Shown in pieces: positions 59,905-64,000 of a DNA stretch of 64,000 nt; position 1 is the first letter of the stretch, and each line of letters begins with the position of its first letter. The translations under genes were made by a program, and so were the position numbers. The notes under the pieces were generated by a model that saw nothing but the letters and a program-made list of their open reading frames with translations, searched no databases and had not been told where the DNA came from. Source of the DNA: Phyto melanocephala (lineage: Eukaryota > Arthropoda > Insecta > Diptera > Rhinophoridae); assembly GCA_941918925.1 (NCBI GenBank), contig OW799233.1:3588001-3652000 (forward strand), given 5' to 3'.

Positions 59905-60475
59905 AACAAGTAAGAGTGCTATATTCGGCCGTGCCGAATCTTATATACCCTTCACAACATGCAGATTCTTTATACGAAATATGTATGTATGTTCATACAT
60001 AAAAACAAACATATACAAAAACATTCCATTGTAAAATTATAAATTGTATGTGTTTCAAAAAAAAAAAAAAAAAATAAATAAATTAAAAAAAATATATAAA
60101 AAAATTAAAACAAAATATATAAAATATTAAAAAAAATAATAAAAATATAAATAATATATAAAATAATAAAAATATAAATAATATATAAAATAAAAAAATT
60201 TTTTTTTGGCTCAGTTGGGATTCGATGCCATATTTACTCTAACCACTATACTACGTTTGTATGAATGTATGATGTTATTGTGAAAAAACAAGGTGGTCGT
60301 GGTTTTTTCCTCATATTTATGTTTATGTAACAATTTTTTGATTTTAAATACCGATCTGCTACCAAATATTTCCAATATTTCAATACTTCACGCAGGTCAT
60401 CGCCGTCGGGGGGCTTCAAAAAGTTGATTTCAACATACACACGAACAGACGGACAAGCTGACAGAGCTTTTTAAG
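59905..60475 (-). mobile_element. Common 0.7 kb fly repeat, copy D, opposite orientation
   Basis: Opens AACAAGTAAGAGTGCTATAT and TTCGGCCGTGCCGAATC, includes a long A-rich tract (60055-60195), TTGGCTCAGTTGGGATTCGA, the tRNA-like module (60216-60253) and AAAGTTGATTTCAACATAC. The hairpin end is missing. Confidence 0.7.
60216..60253 (-). promoter_or_regulatory. tRNA-like Pol III promoter module (A box and B box words)
   Basis: On the minus strand TAGTATAGTGG (60243-60253) fits the A-box consensus TRGYNNARNGG, and GGCATCGAATCCCA (60216-60229) is close to the B-box GGTTCGANNCC. The spacing is shorter than in a tRNA, so it is a degenerate or SINE-like module, not a tRNA gene. Related but more eroded words occur in copies A, B and C. 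Confidence 0.4.
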
Positions 60476-61206
60476 AACGCTTACTTTTTGTATTCAGCCT
60501 TATTGTCAGTGTCATTGACGTACTTTTCGATACCGTGTAATATTAACGACAATGTAAAATAATTGACACGTTGTATTTCTTTCGCATGAATATGTCTTAA
60601 ACCAACGTATGAAAAACAATTTTATTTAGTAGCTTGTAAACATGGGCGTAACTTGACCATTTTGGGTAGTGCAATGATCCAAGAATTAAAAAAAAATTAA
60701 CATTTAATATCCATAAAAAATTAACTCAGTTTAAGATTTTTAAAAAACATTTTTAAGCTTTTGCCTCCACAAAAAAAAATTTTTAGCTTCGCCAATGCTT
60801 GCCAACCTTATACCGAGTGGACGTTCTTGTTTTCATATTATAATATACATTGAGAAGTTTTTATTTTGTATTTTCAGTGCAATTATTAAAAAATAAATAT
60901 TAGGGGTTGTCTTAATTCCTATTTTAATCTACTTTCATTTCTATGTTTCAGTTTTTTTTTTATTTTTAATAAACAATACGCAAATATATAATTTTTTTAA
61001 GTGCCATTTAATAAATAATTTATTATTAATTCAGTCAGTCCTCTCTTATTGTTGTGCTCTGCAGTAAATCCATTATTTTCAACTATGAATAGCAAAATTG
61101 TTCAGGGGTTATTTGTTTGTCAGTGGACTACTAAAAAATGTTAAAAACACGAAAATCGGTTCTTGCTTGCATGTACTTGCTGATCGTTTTTTTTTTTTTT
61201 TTTTTT
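60476..61206. other. Intergenic stretch with partial MITE
   Basis: TATTCAGCCTTATTGTCAGT at 60491 onward matches one end of the MITE at 61207-61355, without a partner end. Nothing else recognised. Confidence 0.45.
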
Positions 61207-61355
61207 ATATTCGGCCTTATTGCCATTGGCATTGTCGTGTCGTTTTTGTATCAAAAACGACAGAAATACGACAAGGTCTCATTCATTTTACATTGGCGTA
61301 AATATTACACGGTACCAAAAAATACGACAACGCCAATGACAATAAGGCTGAATAT
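61207..61355. mobile_element. Small palindromic MITE (GCCTTATTG family)
   Basis: ATATTCGGCCTTATTGCCAT and GGCATTGTCG at the left are mirrored at the right by CGACAACGCCAATGACAATA and AGGCTGAATAT. The 149-bp unit can fold on itself almost fully. It lies next to a long poly-T run. Confidence 0.7.
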
Positions 61356-61995
61356 CAATGCCAAACTCTATGGGCCAATTCAAAGTGGTTGCATATCAGT
61401 CATATTTGTGCTATTTCATATTATTTTATACATGCATAAAATTTTTGTTAGTAATTTCCATACCAAAAAAATAATATGACTTTACACATTTGTTTCCTAT
61501 GTATAAGAAATTGTTTATGTTATACTTTTAACCATACTGTCTCTCAGAGAGAATTTCTTCGCTTCTCACCTCTCAGAGAGAATATTTTCTATTTTATTCT
61601 TTCCTGTATACATACAATTTTTAACAGCGTCATCTCTTTGTCTTCTTTCTTGTATTAAATACATAATTTGTTAACAAAAGGTGTTCAAAGTCACTAGTCA
61701 TATTAATATGAATTATATGACATAGTACAATATGAGAGTCTACTTTGAATTGGCCCTATGTATAAATCATAAATTTAAGTATTTAAGTACAGCAAAATCA
61801 GTGCTGTGTGTGCCTCGCATTCATCTTATTTCGTTTTATGATAATAGAAAGCCATGAACTGGAATTTTAGTATTTTTCAACATTAGAAAAAGAAGACTAA
61901 CAGAGTTGGTTTGTATGCTGACGTGAACTCATAATATTTTACACATCCAAAAATTTCACAACATTTCTGCATACATACTTATGTATGTACATACA
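61356..61995. other. Intergenic stretch, no gene seen
   Basis: A short duplicated word TCTCAGAGAGAA occurs twice (61543 and 61571). No gene. Confidence 0.5.
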
Positions 61996-62204
61996 CAAGG
62001 CATATTAATTCATCAGGTAATTGCAGTTCGAAGAGAATTTTTTTGTTTATATTTTTTATATAAGAAGTTTGACATTTGAAGTTAATGAGAGAGAAGAGAA
62101 ATATGTTTTTCATCTATAGACTTTGACAGCTGAAATTTAAAATAAGTGAAGAAAAAAATAATCAGCTGACAAAACAAGACTACCTGTTGAATAAATGTGC
62201 CTTG
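61996..62204. mobile_element. CAAGGCATA-family MITE with 9-bp target duplication
   Basis: CAAGGCATATTAATTCATCA at the left and its partner AATAAATGTGCCTTG at the right bound a 209-bp unit. GTACATACA occurs directly on both sides (61987-61995 and 62205-62213), a 9-bp repeat as made by Mutator-like elements. The octamers lie in TACATA-rich DNA, so chance is possible. Confidence 0.65.
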
Positions 62205-64000
62205 GTACATACATAAGTTTTCAATAAAAAAAAAAAAAAAAACACACACACCTCTGGATTAAAGAAACAAATTTTTTGTTTGTAATTATTTTATTTTAAT
62301 ATATATGTATTTATATATTTTTATTATAAATTTATTATTTATTAATACAATTTTATAAAAAAAGCATTTACAACAATGTTGACGATATATATATATTTTG
62401 TTTTGTAAGTTTTTCATCTCAAATTTCAACTCTTCTAAAGACTGGTTTATTGTTATTATTAAAATATATTTTATAGGTATATATATTTTTTTTTGTTTTG
62501 TATCATTAGTTTTTTATTTTATTTAATTTATTTGAGTCCATGGATTCTAGGATCTTTATAGACTTTAAAATAAATAAATCATTTGCTTTTAGCTTAAATA
62601 TTTTAAATTAATATTGGTTATTGTTTTGTCCTTTTATAGATGTACATAAAAATATTTCTTAGTTGTAGTACTTAGATATCGTTATTATATGTATATCTAT
62701 GTATGTATTGTATAGGTTTTTTTTTTTATTTGTGTATTTAATTGGTATTTTATTTGTTCTATATACATACATATATGTATGTCTGCATTTATAATTGCAA
62801 ATATGAATTACACTTCTTTAACAAATTATTTAACTATTTTCATAGTTATAAATCCTTAAAAATAAATTAATTATATATGTGTTTACTCCTACTATTGTTT
62901 CACTGTAAAAGAAGAAAAAAAAAAAAAAAGAATTTGTTATTTAATTGATGCATTATCGCACAATATATGAAAATTGTGTTTAATTTGCCATCAAATATAT
63001 GTACATTAGACAGTGCCGTATTTTGAAAAAAAAAAAAATTTTTTTTTGTAACTGTAGCTTTTTTTATATTTGACGTTATATCTTTGGCAATATAGTGATA
63101 TAGAGGTCAAAGGCCTCTAGTACAAAGCTGTTTCCTCGAGGCAGAAACATAGGCATATCATATTTTAAGATCCGATTATACATACCAAAGATATACGGAA
63201 AATGTGAGGCGAAGCGCAAAATAATTTTTTTTCGAAATTGCCTATATATTTGAACGAGTATGGGAAACTTGTAAGGTGGTACGCTCTAATGTACATATAT
63301 ATGTAAAAACATTAACCTTATAATCAGAAACAACAACAAAATTTAAACATTTTTTTCTAATTAATTTATTTGTTTATATTCATTGATAAGTATTCGTTAA
63401 AATCGCAAGCGATGACGAAAATACCTCTTACCGTAAGTGATAGTTAATGTAATGTTTACGTAAACAAATTTGTATTTTCATAAAATCATAATTTAGTTAC
63501 ATTTTGTCTTGTGCATGCAGCAATTTTAAAATTGTGTGTATGTTGTTGTGTGTGGAAATTTGAGGTTTGTTTATAGCATTTTTAAATTATTATTTTTTTT
63601 CATGCAAACATTATTTCAAAATAAAATTTTTACTTTACATTTTATTTTAAATTCAGTTATAAATGTAAACTCAACAAAAATTTAATTCTTCTTAAAAATT
63701 AAAAAAAATCTAAGTATAACTAAAATAAAATATTATTAATCCAAATATTAAAACGATGACAAAAATATACTAAATATTAATGTATTTATAATAAAATATA
63801 AAAAAATAAGTTTATGTTATAAACGTTGGTCGCAATTAGAAATGCCCTAACTCAAATAATTGTAACTTTACAGAAGAAAGCAAAAACGTAATATAACACG
63901 ATATTAACAATATGTAACTTGTTTTGAAAAACTGTTTTTTTTTTGCTAATATTGCATTAAACTTTTGTAAAAACGTGTATTTGTGTGAAATATATTGGAA
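62205..64000. other. AT-rich end of the window, no gene seen
   Basis: About 1.8 kb without a credible gene. A higher-complexity patch at 63060-63290 (GAGGTCAAAGGCCTCTAG, then GGTGGTACGCTC) may be repeat-derived. An untranslated exon of a gene outside the window cannot be excluded. Confidence 0.45.

Noticed and set aside
60243..60253. Complete tRNA gene
   Set aside because: A- and B-box-like words are present but the spacing is too short and no acceptor stem or anticodon arm can be drawn.

Overview
The window looks like a stretch of nuclear genome from a calyptrate (blow-fly-like) dipteran. The DNA is very AT-rich, the introns include many of about 50-60 nt, the five real protein genes match insect families, and transposable-element debris fills the space between them. 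No bacterial-style operon, rRNA or complete tRNA gene was seen. Species is an inference from general character; no database search was possible.

Layout. Bases 1-27.1 kb hold no host gene that I can support. They are a graveyard of DNA transposons and one LINE: a pogo-like remnant bracketed by the termini of a common 0.7 kb element (471-1585), Tc1/mariner scraps, two hAT elements with readable 8-bp target duplications (6033-6850 and 8819-9966), a decayed LINE (12764-14594), a nearly complete but broken pogo/Tigger element with TIRs and TA target site (14930-16869), and several MITEs. Bases 27.1-49.2 kb hold four genes in two convergent pairs: AP-1 mu (+, 27159-37280) against the branched-chain ketoacid dehydrogenase E1-alpha gene (-, 37703-40181), and a TRMT44-type tRNA methyltransferase (+, 42556-47454) against RnpS1 (-, 47609-49187). 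The E1-alpha and TRMT44 genes are head to head, and their shared 5' region is filled by three piggyBac-like MITE copies, one nested in another. The fifth gene, importin-13/cadmus (+, 54336-58194, 11 exons), follows a cluster of three related repeats at 49.6-52.8 kb. The remainder to 64 kb is UTR-like or repeat DNA.

The most striking structure is inside the single long coding intron of AP-1 mu: a 6.2 kb near-perfect inverted repeat (29188-35394) whose arms are tandem arrays of a 178-bp monomer (about 24 copies one way, about 10 the other), capped by matching unique outer ends. It resembles a Foldback-type element or a hairpin-RNA locus, and it would be transcribed with its host gene. Other notable points are an initiator ATG split by an intron in RnpS1, a GC-AG intron in importin-13, an internal segment that is flipped between copies of one repeat family, and a tRNA-like Pol III promoter module within that family.

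Functionally the genes are unrelated housekeeping genes (clathrin adaptor, mitochondrial amino-acid catabolism, tRNA modification, exon-junction/splicing factor, nuclear transport). RnpS1 and importin-13 both touch exon-junction-complex biology, but that may be chance.
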